64,000 nt of DNA. It comes from Marinoscillum furvescens DSM 4134 (GTDB lineage Bacteria; Bacteroidota; Bacteroidia; Cytophagales; Cyclobacteriaceae). Below the pieces are notes generated by a model. That model saw nothing but the letters and a program-made list of their open reading frames with translations. It made no database searches and had not been told where the DNA came from. Below, piece after piece: positions 9,582-17,204 of this stretch. The position numbers were made by a program, and so were the translations under genes. Where the stretch lies: NCBI RefSeq assembly GCF_003386095.1, contig NZ_QREG01000009.1, positions 62,001 to 126,000 of the forward strand, in the 5' to 3' direction. Positions within the stretch are counted from its first letter, which is position 1; each line of letters opens with the position of its first letter.

Positions 9582-10339
9582 AAAAAATAGTTTTTGCCAT
9601 ATCAGGACTAGTCATAGCCCTCCTGACTGTAATGTCTTGCTACCCGGATGAATCTCTGAGTGTAGCACAAAAAGACGATGACGTAGACCTCAATGAACTC
9701 GATCAATACATAGAGGAAAACTTCACCAAAGAGTATGGCATGGCCATCCGCTATCGCTATGTGGACAATTACGTGAGCCCGAATGAGCGAGTAACTCCTC
9801 CCAAACTGGACGTGGTAAAACCCATGCTCGATTTCATATCCAACTACTGGATAGATCCCTACCTGAAAGTCACCGAAGGTGAGGAGTTTTTCAGAGAGCA
9901 CGTCCCTGCCGAAATCATCTTGCTGGGCGGCCTCATCTACAATGAAAACGGCACCGTGACTCTAGGCACGGCAGATGCAGGTGCTCGCATCACATTTACC
10001 AACGTAAATGCCATAGACCCAACAGATACCGCATGGAGAGATTTGCAGCTGCAGACGGTCTATCACGAGTTTGCCCATACGGTGCACCAGCGGTATAAGC
10101 TCCCTGCATCGTTTGAGAGCATCACGCCAAATGGCTTTACCAGTGCGGGTTCGTGGTTTAATTTACCGCCGGAAGAGGCACTTCAGCGTGGGTTCGTATC
10201 GCCATATGCCACCAGCTCACCCAATGAGGACTTTGCAGAAACGGTAGCTTATTACCTTTTTGATCCGGATTTTCAGAAAAAATTTATCGAGCAGGAAAAA
10301 GACTGCTCTACTGCCGCGTGTGAAGCCGCAAGCTCATAG
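9578..10339 (+). CDS. Import-associated zinc metallohydrolase lipoprotein, C-terminus lost by frameshift
   Basis: A lipoprotein (Cys21 after LLTVMS) with a zinc-metallopeptidase motif HEFAH at residues 163-167 and a downstream EDFAETVAYY helix (about 217-226). This matches the putative zinc-binding metallopeptidases encoded with SusC/SusD pairs in Bacteroidota (Peptidase_Mx1 type). The frame stops at 10339, after 253 residues. However, the next 100 bases in another frame encode a helical tail that fits the family C-terminus and end two bases before the next gene. One missing base around 10325-10330 would restore a 284-residue protein. The catalytic motif lies before the break, so partial activity is possible. 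The break may also be a sequencing error. Confidence 0.85.
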   Translation: MKKIVFAISGLVIALLTVMSCYPDESLSVAQKDDDVDLNELDQYIEENFTKEYGMAIRYRYVDNYVSPNERVTPPKLDVVKPMLDFISNYWIDPYLKVTEGEEFFREHVPAEIILLGGLIYNENGTVTLGTADAGARITFTNVNAIDPTDTAWRDLQLQTVYHEFAHTVHQRYKLPASFESITPNGFTSAGSWFNLPPEEALQRGFVSPYATSSPNEDFAETVAYYLFDPDFQKKFIEQEKDCSTAACEAASS

Positions 10340-10431
10340 CTGTGAAAGTGGCGGCAATTGCTGACCATTACGAGAAAGTGACTGGAATAAAACTGGAGCA
10401 ACTCCGCGAAATCATTCAAGAAAAACTCTAA
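10324..10431 (+). pseudogene. Out-of-frame C-terminal tail of the metallohydrolase
   Basis: In the frame one base back from the upstream gene, this stretch reads KLIAVKVAAIADHYEKVTG and then IKLEQLREIIQEKL before TAA at 10429-10431. It is an amphipathic helix pair like the C-terminus of intact family members. The next gene begins at 10433, which is the spacing expected if this were the true gene end. It should be read as part of the preceding gene. Confidence 0.7.
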
Positions 10432-10432
10432 G

Positions 10433-11812
10433 ATGGCTAGAATATACTGGATATCGCTTTTGCTAATGCTGCTCTGGTCCTGTGATGAGGACATGGAAAA
10501 GCTCAAACCTGTAGCCGAGCGAAAAGCAGAAGCAATAGAAGATCTAAAGGATGAACTCACCGACCCTGCCAACGGATGGAAGATCAGCTATCAGCCTGCG
10601 CCTACTGCCGGCACATTTTTCATCCTGATGGACTTTGATGAAGACGGTAATGTAACCCTGCAGTCTGACCTTTCGGCCAATGAGGGAGAGTTTTATGAAC
10701 AAACCATCGGCTACCGAATAGATGCTGATCAGGGCCTCGAGCTGATTTTGGAAAACTACGGTGTGTTTCATTACCTCTTTGAACTCAACTCAGCCTCTTT
10801 TGGTGCGGAGTTTGAATTTCGGTTTATTGAAGAAAACGATGGCGAGCTCATTTTTGCTAGCAAGTCCGACGTGTTTGATGAAACCATCCTCACCTTACAG
10901 CCAGCAACTCCCAACGATGCAGCACTCCTGAGTCAGGAAGAAGTAGAAAATTTTGATCAGTTTGCCGGCATGTCGCCTCGCCTGTTTGGAGTACAGCCAG
11001 TGCAGCAGCTCTATTTCGGGAGCATAGACTACTCGTTGTTTTGGTCGATAGACCTCACCGCCCGCACACTCACCGTAGACTTTGGAGGTACGGGCAGTGA
11101 TGCCGAGTCTGTGTTGGCAAGTAGCGACTATCAGGAAATCAATCAAACCCGGGGATACACATTCTTGAATGGCCAGCTGGTTCTCTCTTCACCAGTAAGT
11201 ATCAAAGGTGGTACGCTCAGCAGTATTGCGCTTAAAGGCTTTGAAGCCGATGGTGGAGAGCTGCTCTGCAGCCTGGCCGAAGATCGTCCGCCAAGGTATC
11301 AGGTAGAAGCCGCCGGGCTCGGTGCGGGGGTACTGGATCTCACACTTTTTAGCAATAGCGGACTCGATTTCACCCCTCAGGCACAAGGCCTTTACAGTGT
11401 GAACATCCCGTTTATTTTCGATAAGGAACTTAACTCTCTGGCAGAGGAAGGAAGCATCAAGGAGCAACTGCCCGAGGCGGTGGCATTCATCATGACCTAT
11501 GGGCTGGAGCATGACAGCATCCCTGCAAATGCCATGGGCTTTTTGGTAGAGGATGAAGAAGAAAACGGCTTTTTCTTCTTGCGTTCGTTTGAAGTGACGA
11601 ATCAGGTAGCCAACAAGCTGGAGTTTAACCTGACTGATGAGTACTACTACGAAACCGACCCCACTCCCGAGCAAGAGCAAGCCATGGAATCCATCACCAA
11701 TGAAATTTTTGAAGGTGGCCAATTGTATGCATTTCTGTTGCCCATCAGAGGACTGACCGCCTTTGACCTGTACAATCCCTGCAACGGCTATGAACTCGTC
11801 GTGGTGAAGTAG
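10433..11812 (+). CDS. DUF4302 family lipoprotein
   Basis: A 459-residue lipoprotein (leader MARIYWISLLLMLLWSC, Cys17). The mature N-terminus (KPVAERKAEAIEDLKDELTDPANGWKISY, about 25-53) is the typical opening of DUF4302 proteins, which are found downstream of SusC/SusD and the Mx1-type metallohydrolase. The rest is beta-rich with no enzyme motif that I recognise. Position and family suggest a surface-exposed accessory of the transporter, perhaps a ligand-binding or lid-associated protein, but no biochemical role is established. It is the last gene of the operon; the next gene is 71 bp away. Confidence 0.85.
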   Translation: MARIYWISLLLMLLWSCDEDMEKLKPVAERKAEAIEDLKDELTDPANGWKISYQPAPTAGTFFILMDFDEDGNVTLQSDLSANEGEFYEQTIGYRIDADQGLELILENYGVFHYLFELNSASFGAEFEFRFIEENDGELIFASKSDVFDETILTLQPATPNDAALLSQEEVENFDQFAGMSPRLFGVQPVQQLYFGSIDYSLFWSIDLTARTLTVDFGGTGSDAESVLASSDYQEINQTRGYTFLNGQLVLSSPVSIKGGTLSSIALKGFEADGGELLCSLAEDRPPRYQVEAAGLGAGVLDLTLFSNSGLDFTPQAQGLYSVNIPFIFDKELNSLAEEGSIKEQLPEAVAFIMTYGLEHDSIPANAMGFLVEDEEENGFFFLRSFEVTNQVANKLEFNLTDEYYYETDPTPEQEQAMESITNEIFEGGQLYAFLLPIRGLTAFDLYNPCNGYELVVVK

Positions 11813-11883
11813 AGGGGGATTATCGGCTAAATATTAGGATCATTGAATACTGTGCCCACTGTTAATGAGTTATTTCCAACAAT

Positions 11884-12309
11884 ATGACCGCCTTAACTTT
11901 CTGGCAATACTTTAAACTGAATAAGCGAACAACACTTTCCTGCTTAAAAATTAGCTCATTGCTGTTCGCTGGAATCGCAACCACAATTTCCCTTGTTGTT
12001 AAACATGTAAATGGCGTGGATGAGGACCCTCTAATGATCTTCATCGCATGTGAACTCTTTGGGTACAGTTTTGCGATGTTCATTTTTGCAGTTGCCATTA
12101 TAGAAGGTTATACAAAAGCACGGGCTGTTCTTGGACAATTCAACAGAATACCAGCACGGGTTAAACAGGACTTTTCGATTGAATTAATTCAACGTCCCCT
12201 AAACCCTAAATATTGGTTTATGCAGTTTCAGATAGTCCAGGAACGAAATGGAGAGTATTTTGAACTTGACGAAAGAACAATGAGAGAAATCATTGATCAC
12301 CTGCAATAA
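11884..12309 (+). CDS. Small membrane protein of unknown function
   Basis: A 141-residue protein with two hydrophobic segments (about 20-40 and 50-72) separated by a short acidic loop (NGVDEDP), followed by a soluble C-terminal half of about 65 residues (RIPARVKQDFSIELIQRPLN... ending ERTMREIIDHLQ). No known motif was recognised. It converges with the decayed toxin gene, the ends being 10 bp apart. Its AT content looks higher than that of the flanking operons, which may hint at separate acquisition. Confidence 0.6.
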   Translation: MTALTFWQYFKLNKRTTLSCLKISSLLFAGIATTISLVVKHVNGVDEDPLMIFIACELFGYSFAMFIFAVAIIEGYTKARAVLGQFNRIPARVKQDFSIELIQRPLNPKYWFMQFQIVQERNGEYFELDERTMREIIDHLQ

Positions 12310-12319
12310 AAAACGCTGG

Positions 12320-12514
12320 TCATGCATTCTGCACTACGCAATGAGCGAAATCCACTTTTTGAAAATAGATCAGGGTTCCTTTTTTATTCAAGTTTATGAT
12401 TGACTCATCTTCATCAATAAAGTTTGAAGCAGAAGTCTCGGACCACTTTTCTAACAAGTACTGGATATTGGATTCAAAGTCTGATTTGGCTTCTTCCGAC
12501 CAAATTATTTCCAT
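12320..12514 (-). pseudogene. Truncated ParE/RelE-like toxin
   Basis: The 64-residue frame begins MEIIWSEEAKSDFESNIQYL, which is the characteristic N-terminus of ParE/RelE-superfamily toxins of Bacteroidota (first strand plus the two helices). It then degrades around residues 42-50 and stops at residue 64 (CVVQNA). Full-length relatives run to about 95-100 residues, the C-terminal strands holding the active or gyrase-contact site, and these are missing here. The start is 3 bp after the antitoxin stop, the usual order antitoxin-toxin. The toxin is therefore probably inactive. Confidence 0.65.
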
Positions 12515-12517
12515 GAC

Positions 12518-12760
12518 TTATTTGAAGAGGTTGGGGAATTTTTTACGAACGCCTTCTTTCACAGATTCATGTGAATGCACACGCCCATTTGCAATAGCAT
12601 CCAACCCCTGCTCTAAAGCTTTTTGCTCTGCATGGCTTATTACCTGATTAGATTTCTCCTCATCGGTTGCACGCAGTGCTTTCAACGGATGAATGGTTTG
12701 TACATCATCAAGCCCAGCAAGCCACTCCATCAAACTCAATTTTTCTGCTTTTAGGTCCAT
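12518..12760 (-). CDS. Antitoxin-like protein of a decayed toxin-antitoxin pair
   Basis: An 80-residue protein (MDLKAEKLSLMEWLAGLDD...) with the C-terminal signature ALEQGLDAIANGR followed by SHESVKEGVRKKFPNLF. This resembles the small addiction-module proteins that precede ParE-like toxins in Bacteroidota. The N-terminal helix is the likely toxin or dimer contact and the C-terminal part is conserved in the family. It is complete although its toxin partner downstream is truncated, which suggests relaxed selection on the toxin while the antitoxin is retained. Confidence 0.65.
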   Translation of the reverse strand: MDLKAEKLSLMEWLAGLDDVQTIHPLKALRATDEEKSNQVISHAEQKALEQGLDAIANGRVHSHESVKEGVRKKFPNLFK

Positions 12761-12814
12761 AACTTAAAGATAAAAACACTGTGAAGTAAGAACAATCTCA
12801 ATCACCTTTACAGT

Positions 12815-13279
12815 TCACCCCTTCCCCTCCAAGTCTCTCAGCATCTTAAGAATGCGCTCTGCTTTGGCTTCTTCGGTTTTGGCGGAGTAGATCTGATCCA
12901 GGTAGGTTTTCTTCATAAACCGATTGAGGTGATGGAAGCGCTCCAGTAGTTCGGGGGGCTCCTGAGCAAAACACTCCAGCAATTCTTGCGTAAGCTCCTC
13001 GGGGTGCTCATCGATGTAGAGTTTTAGCACAACATGATCCCCAACTTCCTTTTTGAGTTTTTTACGATCCGCAGCCTTTACCGCCAGGAAAAGCGTGCCA
13101 TCCCCTTTAGGCATTAGCTTTCGCTTAGTGATAGGTAGTTGATCGATGGTGCCACTTACCGTCACCCAGCCAAAAGCCGCATGTGGATCAGGGGCTATCT
13201 CAGGAATGTGCACATAGGTCCAGCCTCCTTTTCCAGAAAACCGCTCCATCCGTGCCTCTCGGTCTACCTGATAGTTCAC
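12815..13279 (-). CDS. YdeI/OmpD-associated (DUF1905) family protein
   Basis: A 154-residue soluble protein with an N-terminal DUF1905-like barrel (GKGGWTYVHIP at 16-26, then VSGTIDQLPITKRKLMPKGDG) and a C-terminal helical domain of the bacteriocin-protection YdeI/OmpD-associated kind (PELLERFHHLNRFMKKTYLDQI). The start is GTG at 13279, four bases after the ispF stop, so it is the last gene of the M16-ispF operon. The biochemical function of the family is not established. E. coli YdeI has been linked to resistance to polymyxin-like stress, which may not carry over. Confidence 0.8.
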   Translation of the reverse strand: MNYQVDREARMERFSGKGGWTYVHIPEIAPDPHAAFGWVTVSGTIDQLPITKRKLMPKGDGTLFLAVKAADRKKLKKEVGDHVVLKLYIDEHPEELTQELLECFAQEPPELLERFHHLNRFMKKTYLDQIYSAKTEEAKAERILKMLRDLEGKG

Positions 13280-13283
13280 CGCC

Positions 13284-13769
13284 CTATTCTTTGTAGATCA
13301 ACACCACGGCATGTGCCGCCACGCCTTCCTCTTTGCCTACAAAGCCCAACTTCTCGGTGGTAGTTGCTTTTACGGACACGTCTTCCACATCCACGTCCAT
13401 CACCTGAGCAAGGGTCGTTTTCATCTGCTCGATGTGTGGCCCGATTTTAGGCCGCTGCAAGCACACGGTTGCGTCTACATTGCCCACTTTGTAGCCCTTT
13501 TCACCTATGATTTTGATCACATCTTTAAGCAAAATCTTGCTATCGATGCCTTTAAATTTTGGGTCGGTATCCGAAAAGTGATAGCCGATATCGCGCATGT
13601 TGGCGGCCCCTAGAAGGGCATCGCAAATCACATGGATGAGCACATCTGCATCCGAATGGCCATAGGCTCCGTGCGTATGAGGAATCTGAATGCCCCCGAG
13701 CCAAAAATCCACCCCCTCAGCAAGGGCATGCACATCATATCCGTATCCTACTCGTATGTTTGGTTTCAT
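13284..13769 (-). CDS. ispF: 2-C-methyl-D-erythritol 2,4-cyclodiphosphate synthase
   Basis: IspF converts CDP-methylerythritol 2-phosphate to the cyclic diphosphate in the non-mevalonate isoprenoid pathway. I chose the ATG at 13769 (MKPNIRVGYGYD), which gives 161 residues, the family length. An in-frame upstream ATG would add 23 poorly conserved residues. Metal ligands are visible as Asp12, His14 (DVH) and His46 (HSDADVLIH). The TTEKLGFVGKEEGVAAHAVV stretch at the C-terminus forms the CDP pocket. The start overlaps the M16 peptidase stop as ATGA, so translation is coupled. The protein should work as a trimer in the cytoplasm. Confidence 0.96.
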   Translation of the reverse strand: MKPNIRVGYGYDVHALAEGVDFWLGGIQIPHTHGAYGHSDADVLIHVICDALLGAANMRDIGYHFSDTDPKFKGIDSKILLKDVIKIIGEKGYKVGNVDATVCLQRPKIGPHIEQMKTTLAQVMDVDVEDVSVKATTTEKLGFVGKEEGVAAHAVVLIYKE

Positions 13770-15004
13770 TGTTCGTTTTTTTGATAGTATAGCGTGGTGC
13801 AGTTGTCTTCTCTCAGTATGGTTTTCGCTGCAGCGCAAATGTCTTCTGTCTGAATGGACTTAATGAGCTCAAGCTCATCGTTGATCAGGTTGGTGTCGCC
13901 GAGAAATGCCGCATAAGCCAGCCCCATAGCCCTGTTGAGCAGGTCTACCTCCGCAAACACCGTAGTAGCTTCGGCCTGGTTTTTTACTTTTTCCAACGCA
14001 TCTGCATCCACCTGGTCTTTCAGCGGCTCCAGCAGCGCTTGAATCGCCCGGTCGGCCTCCTCTATATCAACACCGGGCAGCAGTTTACCGGAAATCACCA
14101 GCAGTCCCGGATCATAGCTGCCCATCACATAGGCAGATAGGCTCGAAAACATCGGCTTGTTTTTCACCAGCTCCTGAAACAGCACCGAAGACTTGCCCCT
14201 GCCCAGCAAATCACTCAACAGGTCCGCAGCATGATAGGCTTTGCCCATTCGCCCGCCCATGTGATAAGCTTTGTAGAGCGCATCGGCAGGTACATTGGCG
14301 GTCACCTTTAGCTTGCGCGGTGCCAGCTGATCTGGCTCCGCTGCAATCTGACCATTAGGCATTTCTTGTGCAGGTATCTCACCAAACCATTTTTCGGTGA
14401 GCTCCAACGCCCGCTGCTCAGTGATGTCACCGGCCACTACGAGTACGGCATTGCCGGGATGGTAGTGGGTTTTAAAAAAGCTTTTTACATCGTCCATGGT
14501 AGCCTCTTCGATGTGGCTGATCTCCTTGCCAATGGTCGGCCATTGGTACGGATGCTTTTCATAAGCCACGGGACGGAGCTTGAGCCACACATCTCCATAG
14601 GGTTGGTTGAGATAGCGCTGCTTAAACTCTTCGATCACTACCTTGCGCTGCACTTCCAGCACTTCAGGGTCAAAAGACAAGCTCAGCATGCGGTCGGACT
14701 CCAGCCAAAATGCCGTTTCGGCATTTGGGGCCGGCACGGTCACATAGTAGTTGGTAATGTCCGTGTTGGTAAAGGCATTGTTTTCTCCGCCTACCGCCTG
14801 CAGCGGCTCATCAAAGTTTTTGACATGCTTGGATCCACCAAACATCAGGTGCTCAAACAGGTGCGCAAAACCGGTCTTATCCGGTCGCTCGTTTCGGGAG
14901 CCCACCTTGTAGAGGATATTGAGGCATACCAGCGGGGTGTTGTGGTCTTCATGAACGATGAGGTGAAGGCCATTGGGGAGGATGTGTTCTTTGTAGTCTA
15001 CCAT
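13766..15004 (-). CDS. M16 family zinc metallopeptidase
   Basis: A 412-residue pitrilysin-type protease. The inverted zinc motif HLFEH (residues 48-52) and the downstream Glu within VVIEEFKQR (122-130) are intact, so the protein should be catalytically competent. Two M16 domains can be seen: the N-terminal active half (about 1-200) and the C-terminal half (about 205-400) with the AYHMGGRMGKAYHAADLLSDLLGRGKSS-type region. No signal peptide is evident, so it is probably cytoplasmic, although relatives occur in the periplasm. It is the first gene of the M16-ispF-YdeI operon. The substrate is unknown. Confidence 0.92.
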   Translation of the reverse strand: MVDYKEHILPNGLHLIVHEDHNTPLVCLNILYKVGSRNERPDKTGFAHLFEHLMFGGSKHVKNFDEPLQAVGGENNAFTNTDITNYYVTVPAPNAETAFWLESDRMLSLSFDPEVLEVQRKVVIEEFKQRYLNQPYGDVWLKLRPVAYEKHPYQWPTIGKEISHIEEATMDDVKSFFKTHYHPGNAVLVVAGDITEQRALELTEKWFGEIPAQEMPNGQIAAEPDQLAPRKLKVTANVPADALYKAYHMGGRMGKAYHAADLLSDLLGRGKSSVLFQELVKNKPMFSSLSAYVMGSYDPGLLVISGKLLPGVDIEEADRAIQALLEPLKDQVDADALEKVKNQAEATTVFAEVDLLNRAMGLAYAAFLGDTNLINDELELIKSIQTEDICAAAKTILREDNCTTLYYQKNEQ

Positions 15005-15037
15005 GAGCGGCCAAAATTAAATAATATCCCTGTCGAA

Positions 15038-15064
15038 TTGTTGCTGAGAGAACTTTTACCTTTG
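15038..15064 (+). promoter_or_regulatory. Candidate promoter for the E1 dehydrogenase gene
   Basis: TACCTTTG at 15057-15064 fits the Bacteroidota -7 consensus TAnnTTTG. A TTG lies 16 bases upstream (15038-15040), a slightly short spacer. It would place the start of transcription about 85 bases before the E1 gene, in the gap that also separates the divergent M16 operon. Confidence 0.35.
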
Positions 15065-15154
15065 GTCAAATTTTTTCACCCCTTTTGAGCGCAACATCCC
15101 AAAAATCAGGCGGAAAGCGCTGATGCTGTTTCGCTCAAAGAAAAATTTGTCGCT

Positions 15155-17131
15155 ATGAACTTTGATCCAAAAGGAAGGTCAAAAAAAGAACTCCTACACA
15201 TCTACCGTGAGCTGGTAACGCCTCGCCTCATAGAGGAAAAAATGCTCATTCTACTCCGGCAGGGAAAGATCAGTAAGTGGTTTTCGGGCATCGGTCAGGA
15301 AGCCATATCCGTAGGGGCCGCACTGGCTCTGCGCCCTGAAGAGTACATCCTGCCCATGCACCGCAACCTGGGCGTGTTTACCAGCCGTGGTGTAGAGCTT
15401 ACCCAGCTTTTTGAGCAGTTTCAAGGCAAGGCTGGTGGTTTCACCAAAGGGCGAGACCGCTCCTTTCACTTTGGCTCCAAAGCCCACAACATCGTAGGGA
15501 TGATTTCACACCTCGGACCACAGCTAGGCATTGCTGATGGCATTGGATTGGCCAACACGCTACAAAAATCTTCTCAGGCCACGCTGGTTTTTACAGGAGA
15601 CGGAGGTGCCAGTGAGGGGGACTTTCATGAGGCGCTCAATGTCGCTTCGGTGTGGAGTCTGCCCGTAATTTTTGTGATCGAAAACAATGGCTATGGCCTC
15701 TCTACCCCGAGTGCTGAGCAGTTTAACTTTGAGTCTTTTGTAGTAAAAGGCCCCGCCTATGGCATGGAAGCCTACAGTGTGGAGGGCAACAACATCCTGG
15801 AAGTACTCAATGAACTGGAACCTCTGATAGCGAGCATTCGCAAAAACCCAAGACCGATCATTTTCGAGGCAAAAACCTTTCGCATGCGCGGGCACGAGGA
15901 AGCCTCCGGCACCAAATATGTGCCCAAAGAACTGATGGAACACTGGGCTGCCAAAGACCCGATCGAAAACTATGAGCAATACCTGCTAAAAGCTCGAAAA
16001 GCCAAAAAATCCGAGCTGGAAGACATCAAAAAAGGACTCAAGGCAGACATCAACACGGCCGTAAAAGAAGCCTTTGACCAACCAGCCGTGGAAGCCAGCA
16101 TGGAAGAAGAAATCGCCGACCTGTTTGCACCCTATGAGCTACAAGCCCAACCGCCTAAATCTGAAAGGACGCAGGAGCTGCGCTTTGTAGATGCCATCTC
16201 CGAAGGCTTGCGCCAAAGCATGGAAAAATATCCCGAGCTGGTCATCATGGGACAAGATGTAGCCGATTATGGAGGCGTTTTTAAAGTCACCGAAGGATTC
16301 GTGGAGCAGTTTGGCAAAGACCGGGTGCGCAATACGCCCCTGTGTGAGTCCGCCATTGTAGGCACCGCCCTGGGGCTTTCTATCAAAGGGATGAAAAGCG
16401 TCATGGAAATGCAGTTTGCAGACTTTGTGACGTGTGGATTTAACCAGATCGTCAACAACCTGGCCAAAATCCACTATCGCTGGGGCCAACAGGCAGATGT
16501 GGTGGTGCGCATGCCTACCGGTGCTGGTGTAGGTGCAGGACCTTTTCACTCTCAGTCCAATGAAGCCTGGTTTTTTCATACCCCAGGGCTCAAGATCGTT
16601 TATCCATCAAATCCGATAGATGCCAAAGGCCTGCTCAATGCAGCCATAGAGGATCCAAATCCCTACTTATACTTTGAGCATAAATACCTCTACCGATCAC
16701 TGAGTACAGAAGTACCGGCCGATTACTATACCACCGAAGTGGGCAAAGCGGCTTTGGCAGCTGAAGGCGACCAGCTGAGCATCATCACTTATGGAATGGG
16801 CGTACATTGGGCCGTAGAAACTTGTGCGGATATGGGTATTTCGGCGGATATTCTGGACCTGCGCACCCTCCTCCCGTGGGACAAGGATGCGGTACAAGCT
16901 ACCGTAGCGAAAACCAACCGGGTGCTGGTGCTCCACGAAGATACCCTCACGGGAGGCATTGGTGCAGAGATCAGCGCGTGGATCAGTGAGCATTGTTTTG
17001 AGCACCTGGATGCACCTGTGCTACGGGAAGCCAGCCTGGACACACCGGTGCCCTTTGCCAAAGCCCTGGAAGACAATTTCCTACCAAAGCAACGACTAAA
17101 ACACAAAATCGACCAATTGATGCGTTATTGA
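15155..17131 (+). CDS. Fused alpha/beta E1 subunit of a branched-chain-type 2-oxoacid dehydrogenase
   Basis: A 658-residue thiamine-diphosphate enzyme that decarboxylates a 2-oxoacid and passes the acyl group to a lipoyl-bearing E2. The alpha half (about 1-330) has the TPP motif GDGGASEGDFHEALN (148-162) ending at the Asn-rich VIENNGYG, plus KGRDRSFHFGS. The beta half (about 345-658) starts ELRFVDAISEGL and contains EMQFADF and PTGAGVGAGPFHSQS-type signatures of E1-beta. Fusion of the two subunits into one chain is common in Bacteroidota. Branched-chain substrate preference (2-oxoisovalerate) is likely from family pattern, but pyruvate is not excluded. The lipoyl synthase gene lies 2.8 kb downstream. 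Confidence 0.92.
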   Translation: MNFDPKGRSKKELLHIYRELVTPRLIEEKMLILLRQGKISKWFSGIGQEAISVGAALALRPEEYILPMHRNLGVFTSRGVELTQLFEQFQGKAGGFTKGRDRSFHFGSKAHNIVGMISHLGPQLGIADGIGLANTLQKSSQATLVFTGDGGASEGDFHEALNVASVWSLPVIFVIENNGYGLSTPSAEQFNFESFVVKGPAYGMEAYSVEGNNILEVLNELEPLIASIRKNPRPIIFEAKTFRMRGHEEASGTKYVPKELMEHWAAKDPIENYEQYLLKARKAKKSELEDIKKGLKADINTAVKEAFDQPAVEASMEEEIADLFAPYELQAQPPKSERTQELRFVDAISEGLRQSMEKYPELVIMGQDVADYGGVFKVTEGFVEQFGKDRVRNTPLCESAIVGTALGLSIKGMKSVMEMQFADFVTCGFNQIVNNLAKIHYRWGQQADVVVRMPTGAGVGAGPFHSQSNEAWFFHTPGLKIVYPSNPIDAKGLLNAAIEDPNPYLYFEHKYLYRSLSTEVPADYYTTEVGKAALAAEGDQLSIITYGMGVHWAVETCADMGISADILDLRTLLPWDKDAVQATVAKTNRVLVLHEDTLTGGIGAEISAWISEHCFEHLDAPVLREASLDTPVPFAKALEDNFLPKQRLKHKIDQLMRY

Positions 17132-17147
17132 GGGAGGATTCGGCTGC

Positions 17148-17184
17148 TTTTGATTGGGATTGCGGCCGAAAATGTAAATCTTTG
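17148..17184 (+). promoter_or_regulatory. Candidate promoter for the repeat-protein gene
   Basis: TTTTG at 17148-17152 and AATCTTTG at 17177-17184 approximate the -33 and -7 elements of Bacteroidota promoters. The -7 box has one mismatch to TAnnTTTG and the spacer is long (24 bases). Transcription would start about 15 bases before the GTG at 17205. Confidence 0.3.
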
Positions 17185-17204
17185 GTGGTAATCTCTCAAA
17201 ACGG

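Noticed and set aside
12396-12647. Plus-strand frame over the toxin-antitoxin pair
   Set aside because: It is antisense to recognisable antitoxin and toxin sequences and matches nothing itself.
13770-13838. 23-residue N-terminal extension of IspF
   Set aside because: It lies inside the M16 gene and is not conserved; the ATGA overlap start gives the normal IspF length.
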